DNA of 64,000 bases from Flagellimonas aquimarina. GTDB lineage: Bacteria > Bacteroidota > Bacteroidia > Flavobacteriales > Flavobacteriaceae. The notes under the pieces were generated by a model that was not told the DNA's origin, did not search any database, and saw nothing but the letters and a program-made list of their open reading frames with translations. Location of the stretch: the NCBI RefSeq assembly GCF_003149745.1, contig NZ_QGEG01000004.1:1-64000 (forward strand), in the 5' to 3' direction. The translations under genes were made by a program, and so were the position numbers. How positions within the stretch are numbered: position 1 is the first letter of the stretch; each line of letters opens with the position of its first letter. Shown here piece by piece: positions 46,505-54,718 of this stretch.

Positions 46505-47442
46505 TGGTTGGATTGTCCTATTTGCTCTATTTTACTTCGTGTATTTACATTATAGGTTTTCTCATGTAGCGAATAGAAAAGAATACCGTTAACAATTTGA
46601 GAAAGGCACTGTGCATAAATCGATAAAATCAACAATAGACAGAGCCCCAATGTATATACCACGGTAGATACTATGGAAGCTCCTACATCAACACCATTTT
46701 CTACAACATGAAAAGTGTAAACGCCCACAATGATTCCAGGTATAAGTAATATGATGAATAAAAGAAGACCATTAAGTAAACCAAGAATAAAATTTACTCC
46801 AACAGATTTCCAAAAGTTTTTGCTCACTAGTCCCCATCCTTCACCAAACGCATCTGTTACGCCTTTGTTCTGTTCAAGCATGCTGAAAAAGGAAACCCCA
46901 ATCCATGCAGCAAGAGAAAATTGAAGAATATATTGGGCAAAGAGGCCTAATAATGGAATGAAAGCGGTAATGACGACCACAATAAAAAACACCAAATAAA
47001 TGGGGATTAGCAGTAAAATGAAAACCAGTGTATCCCCAAATTTACTTTTAGTAAGGTTCCAAACCTCTTTTTTATCAAAATCAAGGCCTTTGGCCCGTTC
47101 ATAGTTGACCAAATAGGAAGAACTCAGACTGAAATTTAATCCTGCCACGAGAATGAAAATCACAAAAAATAGAATACCCCCAGCTACAATATAGATCCAA
47201 TAGGTCTCTTCATTGCTTTGTCCCAATCCACTTCCAGAAAAGCTTCCCTCTTCGGCAATAAGTCCAATAAAGCCAGAGACCAACAAGTAACTCGTAATTA
47301 ATAAACCTACAAGAAATACCCCGTTGTAACTGATAAAAACGTTAGTGAATTTCTTTATGTTCTGTTTTAAAAAATCAAAATAAGTAGTTAGAATATCGCC
47401 AAAATCATGGTTTACTCTAAGTTCTATGTATTTGTCTCTCAT
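46501..47442 (-). CDS. Multi-pass membrane protein of the MoxR cluster
   Basis: A 313-residue protein, hydrophilic at the start and then with about six membrane segments (near 38-62, 82-108, 133-160, 165-188, 215-245 and 262-290). No family is recognised with confidence. It keeps its place between SpoIIM and DUF4129 genes in this cluster type as I recall. It overlaps the SpoIIM gene by 26 bp and the DUF4129 gene by 4 bp, so all three are co-translated. It may form the membrane part of a complex. Confidence 0.8.
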   Translation of the reverse strand: MRDKYIELRVNHDFGDILTTYFDFLKQNIKKFTNVFISYNGVFLVGLLITSYLLVSGFIGLIAEEGSFSGSGLGQSNEETYWIYIVAGGILFFVIFILVAGLNFSLSSSYLVNYERAKGLDFDKKEVWNLTKSKFGDTLVFILLLIPIYLVFFIVVVITAFIPLLGLFAQYILQFSLAAWIGVSFFSMLEQNKGVTDAFGEGWGLVSKNFWKSVGVNFILGLLNGLLLFIILLIPGIIVGVYTFHVVENGVDVGASIVSTVVYTLGLCLLLILSIYAQCLSQIVNGILFYSLHEKTYNVNTRSKIEQIGQSNQ

Positions 47443-48391
47443 ATGATCTGTTTACTAAAATAGGATAAAGGACATAGTAAAATACTATTAACAACAAAGA
47501 CAAGCCAATTATTGCAAAAGCCAACCAATTTGGCATTCCCGAGTAACGGGTAATGAACCCCTCAATAAAACCTGCAATAATAAAAAACGGGATAGTACTG
47601 ACCACTACTTTTAATCCATCCTTTGCGCCTTTCATAAACGAAACCCGTCTAGAAAATGTTTTGGGAAACAAAATACTGTTTCCCATAATAAGGCCTGCGC
47701 AACCTGCAATTATGATTACTGATATTTCTATGGTACCATGCAGCCATATTTGTTTGTTTGCTTCAAAAAAAACGCCTTTGGTATAAAAAAATGTAATAAA
47801 AGCACCCAACATGACCCCATTGCTAAAAAGAATGTAAACTGTTCCAATACTGGTAATTACACCAAAAGCAAATGCCAAAAACGCAACTCTTATGTTGTTG
47901 ATGGTAATGCCAAGAAAAGTTCCTATTTCACTTCCGCTTTTATAAATGGCCGTTGGCTCACCGTTTGCAATATTATTCAGAGTTTCGTTTACGTAACCAT
48001 CCCCCAGAATGAGTCGTACAAATGTAGAATCGTTCAATGCGGAAATACATCCTATTGCAGAGGCCAGTAGGAATATTAAAAAAGCTATTCCAAGTGTTGT
48101 ATGGTATTGTTTAAAAAATAATGGAAACTCACGCGCCCAGAAGCTGATTATTCTATTTCCGGATTCCTTTTTATTCTTATAAATCTTTTGATGTGCTTGT
48201 GATGCTAATGAGTTTAAATACAATAAAGTCTTACTTTCCTCGTAATACGTTTGTGCATATGCTAGGTCATTTGTAAGTTGAATATACCCATCCACCAAAA
48301 TATCTGGGTCGGTTTTGGAACTAAGTGCAATAGCTTTTTCAAATGCTATCCATTTTTCCTTATTTTGTTTTACAAAGGCCGCTTCGCGCAT
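47417..48391 (-). CDS. SpoIIM-family membrane protein
   Basis: A 324-residue protein with a hydrophilic N-terminal helical part (about 1-100) and five or so membrane helices (from about 103 to 310). The core includes FAFGVITSIGTVYILFSNG and HGTIEISVIIIAGCAGL, typical of the SpoIIM (DUF95) superfamily. In sporulating Bacilli SpoIIM takes part in engulfment; here no sporulation is expected, and the gene opens the MoxR cluster. It is divergent from the RDD gene, 35 bp away. Confidence 0.9.
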   Translation of the reverse strand: MREAAFVKQNKEKWIAFEKAIALSSKTDPDILVDGYIQLTNDLAYAQTYYEESKTLLYLNSLASQAHQKIYKNKKESGNRIISFWAREFPLFFKQYHTTLGIAFLIFLLASAIGCISALNDSTFVRLILGDGYVNETLNNIANGEPTAIYKSGSEIGTFLGITINNIRVAFLAFAFGVITSIGTVYILFSNGVMLGAFITFFYTKGVFFEANKQIWLHGTIEISVIIIAGCAGLIMGNSILFPKTFSRRVSFMKGAKDGLKVVVSTIPFFIIAGFIEGFITRYSGMPNWLAFAIIGLSLLLIVFYYVLYPILVNRSYERQIHRT

Positions 48392-48426
48392 AAATAAGAG
48401 ATTCGTAAAGCTAAAATTACTGTTAT

Positions 48427-49152
48427 ATGGGTAACCTCCAAATCAATACAACGCAAAATGTTAACCTAGATTATAAAATTGTAAGTATTGGAGAAAGAAT
48501 TGTTGCATTTTTGATTGATGGGATCATTTTATACATGTATGCATATTTGGTCAGTATCTTAAGTAATGCCATTGGTTACATCTATGAAGATACTTGGACC
48601 CAAAGGGGGCTGGCAGCTCTTGTTTTTTTGCCTGCTATGTTCTATTCACTCTTAATGCATAGCATTTTCAATGGCAGAACGGTAGGAAAGATGCTTCTGA
48701 AAATGCGCGTTGTTAGGTTAGATGGAACCCCTGTGCATTGGAGCAATTATTTAGTAAGATGGATGCTGCGCTTGGTTGATATCTGGATATTTTTAGGTTC
48801 CATAGGTATATTATCAATACTTTTTTCGGAACGGAGACAACGTGTTGGGGATGCAGCGGCAGGAACAGTTGTTATAAGTACCAAGAACAAAACAAAAGTG
48901 TCCCATACCATATTGGAAGAGGTCCATGAGGAATACGTACCTCAATTTACCAATGTGACCCTCCTTACTGATAAAGACGTGCGACTCATAAAAGATACCT
49001 TCAGGATTGCTAGGAAAAGTAATGACTTTAAAACCCTTACAGCATTAAGGGTCAAGGTTGAAAGCATTTTAAATACAAACTCCACTTTATATGATGTTCA
49101 ATTTTTGGATACGGTATTAAAGGACTATAATTACTATACCCAAAACTTGTAA
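48427..49152 (+). CDS. RDD-family membrane protein
   Basis: A 241-residue protein with an RDD domain in its first 150 residues. The arginine/aspartate motifs are in GERIVAFLIDGI and later RWMLRLVDIW, over three membrane helices. A cytoplasmic helical tail of about 90 residues follows. The RDD gene is the usual divergent companion of the SpoIIM-MoxR cluster in Bacteroidota. Only 35 bp separate its start from that of SpoIIM, so promoters must overlap. A transport role, such as Na+/H+ exchange, is claimed for some RDD proteins but is not shown here. Confidence 0.88.
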   Translation: MGNLQINTTQNVNLDYKIVSIGERIVAFLIDGIILYMYAYLVSILSNAIGYIYEDTWTQRGLAALVFLPAMFYSLLMHSIFNGRTVGKMLLKMRVVRLDGTPVHWSNYLVRWMLRLVDIWIFLGSIGILSILFSERRQRVGDAAAGTVVISTKNKTKVSHTILEEVHEEYVPQFTNVTLLTDKDVRLIKDTFRIARKSNDFKTLTALRVKVESILNTNSTLYDVQFLDTVLKDYNYYTQNL

Positions 49153-49154
49153 GC

Positions 49155-49766
49155 ATGTTTTATCAAACCATAGATATTTTAGGCACAGTGGCATTCGCCA
49201 TATCTGGAGTTTTGGTGGCCATGGAAAAACGATTGGACTTATTTGGTGTGTTGATTATTGCTTTTGTAACTGCAATTGGTGGTGGAACTTTGCGCGATTT
49301 GCTTATCGGGAATACGCCTGTCGTATGGATGAGAGATCTGACCTATGTTTTAACAATAGCAATAACTGTTGTTTTTGGGGTAATTTTTGTAAACCAGCTA
49401 AAATATTTTAGAAAATCATTGTTCTTGTTTGATACGATAGGTATTGGGCTGTATACTATGTTGGGTATAGAAAAAGGACTGCAAGCTGAACTTTCACCCA
49501 TAATGTGCATAGCTTTGGGTACAATGACAGCAAGTTTTGGAGGAGTACTGAGGGATATACTCTGCAACGAGATTCCAGTGATTTTCAGAAAAGAAATTTA
49601 TGCCACTGCTTGTATTTTGGGAGGGGCCAGCTATTTTTTGTTCACCAAACTTCCAATTGAAAGCAACTACGCCTATATAGCAGCAATTTCTGTCGTAATT
49701 GTATTAAGGCTTTTAGCTGTGAGATTTGGAATACGATTGCCCAATATTTACAGAACGGAAAGTTGA
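49155..49766 (+). CDS. TRIC-family (YicG/UPF0126) cation channel
   Basis: A 203-residue membrane protein made of two repeats of three helices plus one, the TRIC (trimeric intracellular cation channel) fold. The repeat motif GGGTLRDLLIG (about 42-52) has its counterpart GGVLRDILCNEIP (about 129-141), and both carry the glycine kink. Prokaryotic TRIC channels conduct K+ and related ions. The start lies 2 bp behind the RDD stop, so the two form an operon. It ends at the convergent isomerase gene with no gap. Confidence 0.9.
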   Translation: MFYQTIDILGTVAFAISGVLVAMEKRLDLFGVLIIAFVTAIGGGTLRDLLIGNTPVVWMRDLTYVLTIAITVVFGVIFVNQLKYFRKSLFLFDTIGIGLYTMLGIEKGLQAELSPIMCIALGTMTASFGGVLRDILCNEIPVIFRKEIYATACILGGASYFLFTKLPIESNYAYIAAISVVIVLRLLAVRFGIRLPNIYRTES

Positions 49767-50486
49767 TTAAAGGATTTCAGCCTTAAGGATATAAACATTT
49801 TTCCATGGCCAGTCTCCATCCCCAACATCAACATTGCTAATGGCATCTACCACATCCATTCCGCTAATGACCTTTCCAAAAGGGGTATAAGAGCCATCTA
49901 GATGATAGGAACCAGGTTTGGTTACTACAATAAAAAACTCATAGGGCGATGCCAGTTTATGTGGATTGTCTCTTTCACTGCTCGGCATTGAAATGACCCC
50001 TCTATGGTGTTTATGTCCTTTTTTTGCATCTGGTGGAAGTAGATACCTTCCTATAGCTCTTCTCTTTCTTGGAGTTTCTTTATCATCAGAATTTCCGCCT
50101 TGAATGATGAAGTCTTTTACAACACGGTGAAATTGGGTGTTGTCAAAATATCCTTTCTGGGTTAAATAAATGAAATTTGCCTTGTGATATGGTACGTCAT
50201 CAAACAGTTGTACCGTAAAGCTTCCCATGCTTGTGGTAAGCCTTACTTTGTCTTCCTTTAAATCTTTTGCGTAGTTGAAAAAGAAATCAATAGCGTTTTC
50301 TTCATTTAGAACAAATGCTTCTTCTTCTTTGGATTCCACTTCTTCAACAATACCTTCTTTGGCAACGGAATCTATTTCAACAACGGTCTCTTGGGTTTGG
50401 GTATTATTTTTTTTAGGAGAATCTCCGCAGGAGACCAGAAAAAATAATAGTATACTTGTAGTTAAAGCGGATTGTTTTAAAAACAT
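49767..50486 (-). CDS. Cyclophilin-type peptidylprolyl isomerase, lipoprotein
   Basis: A 239-residue predicted lipoprotein (lipobox LVSC20, then GDSPKKN). An acidic linker leads to a cyclophilin domain (about 75-239) with FHRVVKDFIIQGGNSD, the arginine of the active site. The insert DAKKGHKHHRGVISM replaces the usual HKGAV loop. It should assist folding in the periplasm or at the outer membrane. Its ATG (complement of 50484-50486) overlaps the ATG of the divergent Nudix gene by two bases. Confidence 0.9.
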   Translation of the reverse strand: MFLKQSALTTSILLFFLVSCGDSPKKNNTQTQETVVEIDSVAKEGIVEEVESKEEEAFVLNEENAIDFFFNYAKDLKEDKVRLTTSMGSFTVQLFDDVPYHKANFIYLTQKGYFDNTQFHRVVKDFIIQGGNSDDKETPRKRRAIGRYLLPPDAKKGHKHHRGVISMPSSERDNPHKLASPYEFFIVVTKPGSYHLDGSYTPFGKVISGMDVVDAISNVDVGDGDWPWKNVYILKAEIL

Positions 50487-51126
50487 GGATTTTAAGGAAT
50501 TTTATCAACAAGCTTTAAAAATAAAAGATCTGCCACTTCCCGGAACAGATTCTCATCATAAAATGTCTCCTTTGATGAGAATTCAATGGCTGAAATCCAA
50601 TGAAATAAAAAAAAATAACCCAAAAAAGGCAGGGGTTATGGCTCTTTTTTACCCAGACGTAGATCATGTTACCAAGTTGCTCCTTATTCTGCGTAAAACA
50701 TATCCAGGGGTCCATTCCAATCAAATTGGATTTCCAGGGGGCAAGGTAGAAGAACAGGATAATGACCTTTTGGAAACAGCCTTGCGCGAAACACATGAAG
50801 AAGTTGGTGTGAACCCAGAATCTGTGGAAGTTTTAAAAGAGTTGAGCGAGGTATATATTCCGCCAAGTAACTTTTTGGTACAACCTTTTATTGGAATCTA
50901 CGCAAATCCGAGGCATTTTGTAATTCAAGAGAGTGAAGTTGAAGCCTTGGTCGAGGTATATTTACATGATTTCCTTGACAATTCTAATCATATTGAAGAA
51001 AACCTGAGTACTTCTTATGCAAAAAATATAAATGTACCAGCCTATAGATTAAATGGTTATACGGTTTGGGGAGCCACAGCTATGATGATGAGTGAAATCA
51101 AGGAACTTTTAGAGCAAGTGCTTTAA
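50485..51126 (+). CDS. CoA pyrophosphatase, Nudix family
   Basis: A 213-residue Nudix hydrolase that cleaves CoA to 3',5'-ADP and phosphopantetheine. The Nudix box is GGKVEEQDNDLLETALRETH followed by EEVG. Just before it is the UPF0035 mark of CoA pyrophosphatases (LLILRKTYPGVHSNQIGFPG). The start MDFKEF is supported by the family's usual opening with LPLPG soon after. This ATG overlaps that of the divergent isomerase gene, and any promoter must lie within that gene. Confidence 0.9.
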   Translation: MDFKEFYQQALKIKDLPLPGTDSHHKMSPLMRIQWLKSNEIKKNNPKKAGVMALFYPDVDHVTKLLLILRKTYPGVHSNQIGFPGGKVEEQDNDLLETALRETHEEVGVNPESVEVLKELSEVYIPPSNFLVQPFIGIYANPRHFVIQESEVEALVEVYLHDFLDNSNHIEENLSTSYAKNINVPAYRLNGYTVWGATAMMMSEIKELLEQVL

Positions 51127-51163
51127 CTGCTATTTTGTAAATTAGCCCATAACAGATTACTAC

Positions 51164-51976
51164 ATGGGGCTATTTAAAGAAAATCCTTTTGGGCATATTT
51201 TATTTCTAAAGCGATGGTTAATTCGTATTGCTGGAATGATGACCCACCAGCGATACAAAGGGTTTAATACTTTAGAGATTGAGGGTTCCCAAATAATTCG
51301 TGATTTACCAGATAGGAACGTTCTTTTTGTAAGTAACCACCAAACATACTTTGCAGATGTTGTAGCGATGTTCCATGTTTTCAACGCTAGTTTAAAGGGC
51401 AGGGACGACTCAATAAGAAATCTTGGCTATCTATGGAATCCAAAGCTGAACATCTATTATGTGGCGGCCAAAGAGACCATGAAACAAAGTCTAATAGCAA
51501 AAATATTGGCCTATGCCGGTTCTATTAGTATTGAACGAACTTGGAGGGCAGATGGACAAGATGTGAACAGGCAGGTGAAGTTTAGTGATATAAGTAATAT
51601 AGCTATGGCGTTGGATGATGGATGGGTAATTACTTTTCCCCAGGGGACAACTACACCATGGAAACCTCTAAGAAAAGGAACGGCCCATATAATTAAAAGA
51701 TATAAGCCAGTTGTAGTGCCCGTGGTCATTGATGGCTTTAGAAGGTCTTTTGACAAAAAGGGATTAAGGGTAAAGAAGAAAGGAATCCTTCAGTCCATGC
51801 AGATAAAGACACCTCTTGAAATTGATTATGAAAACGAGTCTATTGAATCAATCATGGAGAAGTTGGAGTATGCCATAGAACAACATCCTTCCTTTTTAAA
51901 GGTGCTTTCCAAAGAAGAAATTGCAGCGTATGAAGCTGACCATCAAAAAAGGAGATATAGTTACCGTGGCGACTAG
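51164..51976 (+). CDS. PlsC-like acyltransferase with non-standard motifs
   Basis: A 270-residue membrane-associated protein of the 1-acylglycerol-3-phosphate acyltransferase (PlsC) superfamily. Motif I is SNHQTYFAD, where H59 and D65 are five residues apart instead of the usual four (HX4D). Motif III is FPQGTT with Q160 in place of the usual glutamate of FPEGTR. Motif IV is kept as VVPVVIDGF. A hydrophobic stretch is seen near residues 12-27. It follows the Nudix gene by 37 bp on the same strand. The acyl acceptor may differ from lysophosphatidate; this is inference. Confidence 0.82.
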   Translation: MGLFKENPFGHILFLKRWLIRIAGMMTHQRYKGFNTLEIEGSQIIRDLPDRNVLFVSNHQTYFADVVAMFHVFNASLKGRDDSIRNLGYLWNPKLNIYYVAAKETMKQSLIAKILAYAGSISIERTWRADGQDVNRQVKFSDISNIAMALDDGWVITFPQGTTTPWKPLRKGTAHIIKRYKPVVVPVVIDGFRRSFDKKGLRVKKKGILQSMQIKTPLEIDYENESIESIMEKLEYAIEQHPSFLKVLSKEEIAAYEADHQKRRYSYRGD

Positions 51977-52617
51977 ACTTCTAATTTTTTTAAGTCGTTA
52001 TAATTTTCCTTTAGCCTTTTAAGAAGAATTCCATAAAGTAATTTATAGAACAACCAAATTAGCACTAAGAGTACTGCGGTAAAAATCATGGATACCGTGA
52101 TCACCAAAAACCAGAAAGTAGCTTCATTTCCTTCCTGCATTGCTGAAGCTATTATTTCCTTCCCCTGAGGCCCGTATATAAGAACCCCATAAATACTTAT
52201 AATCATTGTAATGGCAAAGATCATAAGGTTAAACCATACATATTGCGTTACTGTTTTCTTGACATCGAGTATGGTTCTCATTAATTTTTTTGAAGAATCG
52301 GTAAAAGATATTTTACGATAGTTTTTATAAAACTTATAAATAAAATATAGGATTACGCCATAATTGACAAAGTTTAAAACCATCATAACATTATAGATAT
52401 GCATGGCTTTTAACTCTTGCATAGATTCGGGGTCGCTGAACAAGATGTTTATTCCTGCCCAAAAGATAAACTCAATAAGACTTATGTAAAAAATCCACTT
52501 AACTATTGAAGATGATTTTTTCCAAATCATTTTATAAATCTGGTCATAGGAGAGTTTAGGAAGATGATCTTCTTTGTTCTGCCAGTCTTTCTTTAAGAGT
52601 TCCAGTTCATCCATCAT
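51973..52617 (-). CDS. Four-helix membrane protein next to an ECF sigma gene
   Basis: A 214-residue protein with an N-terminal soluble part (about 1-35) and four membrane segments (about 38-58, 75-98, 123-146 and 160-190). A KKDWQNKEDHLPKLSYDQIYKMI motif near its start recurs in flavobacterial proteins that follow ECF sigma genes, as I recall. It lies 3 bp behind the sigma gene. It has no zinc anti-sigma motif, so a sequestering role is inferred. Its end overlaps the convergent acyltransferase gene by 4 bp. Confidence 0.75.
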   Translation of the reverse strand: MMDELELLKKDWQNKEDHLPKLSYDQIYKMIWKKSSSIVKWIFYISLIEFIFWAGINILFSDPESMQELKAMHIYNVMMVLNFVNYGVILYFIYKFYKNYRKISFTDSSKKLMRTILDVKKTVTQYVWFNLMIFAITMIISIYGVLIYGPQGKEIIASAMQEGNEATFWFLVITVSMIFTAVLLVLIWLFYKLLYGILLKRLKENYNDLKKLEV

Positions 52618-52620
52618 AAC

Positions 52621-53115
52621 TTAAGGATTTAATATGGTTCTTAATTTGTTTTTCACTCTGTTCATTTTCACTCTTGCATTTACTTCTGTTATACCCAGGG
52701 TCTCAGATATTTCAGCATAGTCTTTATCTTCTAGGTAAAGAAAAACAAGTGCTTTGTCAATATCTCCCAACTGCTTTACAGCATTGTACATTAATTTTAA
52801 TTGTTTTTCCTCCGTGTCATCATATTCGTCGGCCTTAATTTTAAAAATTACCGAATCGTAGTCTTGGGTCTGTACTCTTTTCTTTGATTTTCTATACAGT
52901 GTTATGGCAGTATTCAATGCCACCCTGTACATCCATGTACTAAACTTGGCATCTCCTCTAAATTTGGGATAAGCTTTCCATAATTGAATTGTGATTTCTT
53001 GGAACAGGTCATTGTGCGAATCCCTGTCATTCGTGTATAGCGTGCACACCTTGTGAACAATATTCTGATTATTCTCAAGCTCCGTCACAAAACGATGTTC
53101 CAGTTCTTTATTCAC
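52621..53115 (-). CDS. ECF-type RNA polymerase sigma factor
   Basis: A 164-residue ECF sigma factor. Region 2 has NDLFQEITIQLWKAYPKFRG and STWMYRVALNTAITLYRK, and region 4 has LEDKDYAEISETLGITEVNARVKMNR. The spacing between the regions is short, as in this group. It leads a two-gene unit with a membrane protein 3 bp downstream. The start MNKELEHRF is the only sensible one. The stimulus is unknown. Confidence 0.9.
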   Translation of the reverse strand: MNKELEHRFVTELENNQNIVHKVCTLYTNDRDSHNDLFQEITIQLWKAYPKFRGDAKFSTWMYRVALNTAITLYRKSKKRVQTQDYDSVIFKIKADEYDDTEEKQLKLMYNAVKQLGDIDKALVFLYLEDKDYAEISETLGITEVNARVKMNRVKNKLRTILNP

Positions 53116-53189
53116 TATAGGTTGGTAAGTTTGCTTTATTTGTACCCATAAAGCAGTTTTTGTTACATTACTTTCAAGAAAACCTGCCC

Positions 53190-54617
53190 TTACTTTCTGT
53201 AGTCAAGTGCCGGAGGTCTATTGCCCAATAGAGGAATGTACTTAAAATCTTTACCTCTTCGCTCCTCTAATTCGGCTTTTGCTTTACCGATCGTATTAGG
53301 ATTTTCAAAAAGGTCCATTGCGGTTAGGGTAATGGTTTTTGCTGCCACCATCATACCTTTTGTGCCTATGGAGGTTCCCCCTGCGGCAACTGCTTGCCAG
53401 CTATGTGCAGGAGTGCCCGGCACCCAAGTTGCTGCACTCATACCAACAGTTGGTATCGTATAACTTACATCACCAACATCTGTAGACCCGTAAGCCCTTG
53501 CCTCTTCTTTATAAGGCTGAACTCCTGTTGCTCTATCCATATCCAGTTCCTCATAACCTAAGCTAACAGAGATTTTGTTTGCAAAATCTTTTTCTACATC
53601 GGTGTAGGTAATGCCACCCACTTTTGATAGGTTGTCATGCATGATCTTTTGTAAGGTAAGGTTGGGCAAAAGTTCATGTGTGCCACCGATCATTTCATAT
53701 TCCATTGTTGTTCCCGTACCCAAAGCTGCTCCTTCCGCAGCCTTTACCATTCTATCAAAAATATCTATTACAACATCTCTCTTGTTATGTCTTGCGTAGT
53801 AATAGACTTCGGCATAGTTGGGAACCACATTTGGCGCTTTCCCGCCATCTGTAATTACATAGTGTATGCGTGCTTCCTGTGGAATATGCTCTCTCATCAT
53901 ATTAATCATATTGTTCATGGCTTCAACTCCATCAAGCGCAGAACGACCTCTTTCCGGAGCACCTGCTGCGTGTGCGGAAACTCCATGAAATCTGAATTTA
54001 GCCGATTTATTTGCTAGAGCAGCTCCAGCACTTGCTGCATTTTGGGATCCCGGGTGCCAATGCAATGCAGCATCTACATCATTAAAAAGCCCCTCTCTTA
54101 CCATATACACTTTTCCAGAACCTCCTTCTTCGGCAGGACAGCCATAAAAACGAATAGTTCCTTGTGTTTTACTTTTCTTTAGCCAGTCTTTTACAGCAAT
54201 TGCGGCAGCTGTGGAAGCCGTTCCAAAAAGATGGTGTCCACATGCATGACCGGCAGCTTTGTTGGCCGATTTTTTTTCAGGAATTGCCTGTTGGGACAAA
54301 CCTGGTAAGGCATCATATTCGCCCAATATGGCAATTACCGGATACCCCGATCCATATTCCGCTATAAAAGCAGTTGGAATACCAGCTACTCCCTTTTTTA
54401 TTGAAAAACCTTGATCGGAAAGTGTTTTTTGCAACAGGGCGGAACTTTCTTTTTCCAAATATCCCATTTCAGCAAGTCCCCAAATTTCGTGGGCAATGTC
54501 CCCATATTTTTGAGCTTGGTTGTTTAAGCTCTTTAAAGCATCATCCCTATCTTTTTGAGCAAAAGAAGTGAATACAATTGAGAAGCTTACAATACTAAAT
54601 AGCAGTACTTTTTTCAT
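53190..54617 (-). CDS. Exported M20-family amidohydrolase (AbgB-like)
   Basis: A 475-residue enzyme of the M20D amidohydrolase group (p-aminobenzoyl-glutamate hydrolase subunit B-like) with a signal peptide (about 1-20). Metal ligands are visible in AAGHACGHHLFG (C126 and H128 or nearby) and in GCPAEEGGSGKV (E163/E164, catalytic base and ligand). A further histidine lies in ALHWHPGSQN, and the dimerisation domain has FHGVSAHAAGAPERGRSALD. It probably cleaves N-acyl amino acids or related amides in the periplasm. It stands alone on the minus strand. Confidence 0.88.
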   Translation of the reverse strand: MKKVLLFSIVSFSIVFTSFAQKDRDDALKSLNNQAQKYGDIAHEIWGLAEMGYLEKESSALLQKTLSDQGFSIKKGVAGIPTAFIAEYGSGYPVIAILGEYDALPGLSQQAIPEKKSANKAAGHACGHHLFGTASTAAAIAVKDWLKKSKTQGTIRFYGCPAEEGGSGKVYMVREGLFNDVDAALHWHPGSQNAASAGAALANKSAKFRFHGVSAHAAGAPERGRSALDGVEAMNNMINMMREHIPQEARIHYVITDGGKAPNVVPNYAEVYYYARHNKRDVVIDIFDRMVKAAEGAALGTGTTMEYEMIGGTHELLPNLTLQKIMHDNLSKVGGITYTDVEKDFANKISVSLGYEELDMDRATGVQPYKEEARAYGSTDVGDVSYTIPTVGMSAATWVPGTPAHSWQAVAAGGTSIGTKGMMVAAKTITLTAMDLFENPNTIGKAKAELEERRGKDFKYIPLLGNRPPALDYRK

Positions 54618-54696
54618 TGGAAGGTTATTTAATTAGTCAGACTTTAAATATACTAAAAAACACATCTTAAATTGATTTTAAGGTCATTGGAATGCG

Positions 54697-54704
54697 TAAA
54701 TTTG
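54697..54704 (+). promoter_or_regulatory. -7 box of the NADH dehydrogenase gene
   Basis: TAAATTTG fits TAnnTTTG exactly. TTG at 54672-54674 may serve as -33 with a 22-bp spacer. The box implies a transcript starting near 54710, which argues against an in-frame ATG at 54692 and favours the one at 54719. Confidence 0.5.
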
Positions 54705-54718
54705 CGGCCATGTCAACT

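Noticed and set aside
47417-48391. SpoIIM as a sign of sporulation
   Set aside because: It sits in a MoxR cluster, and no other sporulation gene is present; the superfamily is wide.
54692-54718. Earlier in-frame ATGs of the NADH dehydrogenase
   Set aside because: They lie at or upstream of the expected transcription start set by the TAAATTTG box, and the family begins near MNIPQ.
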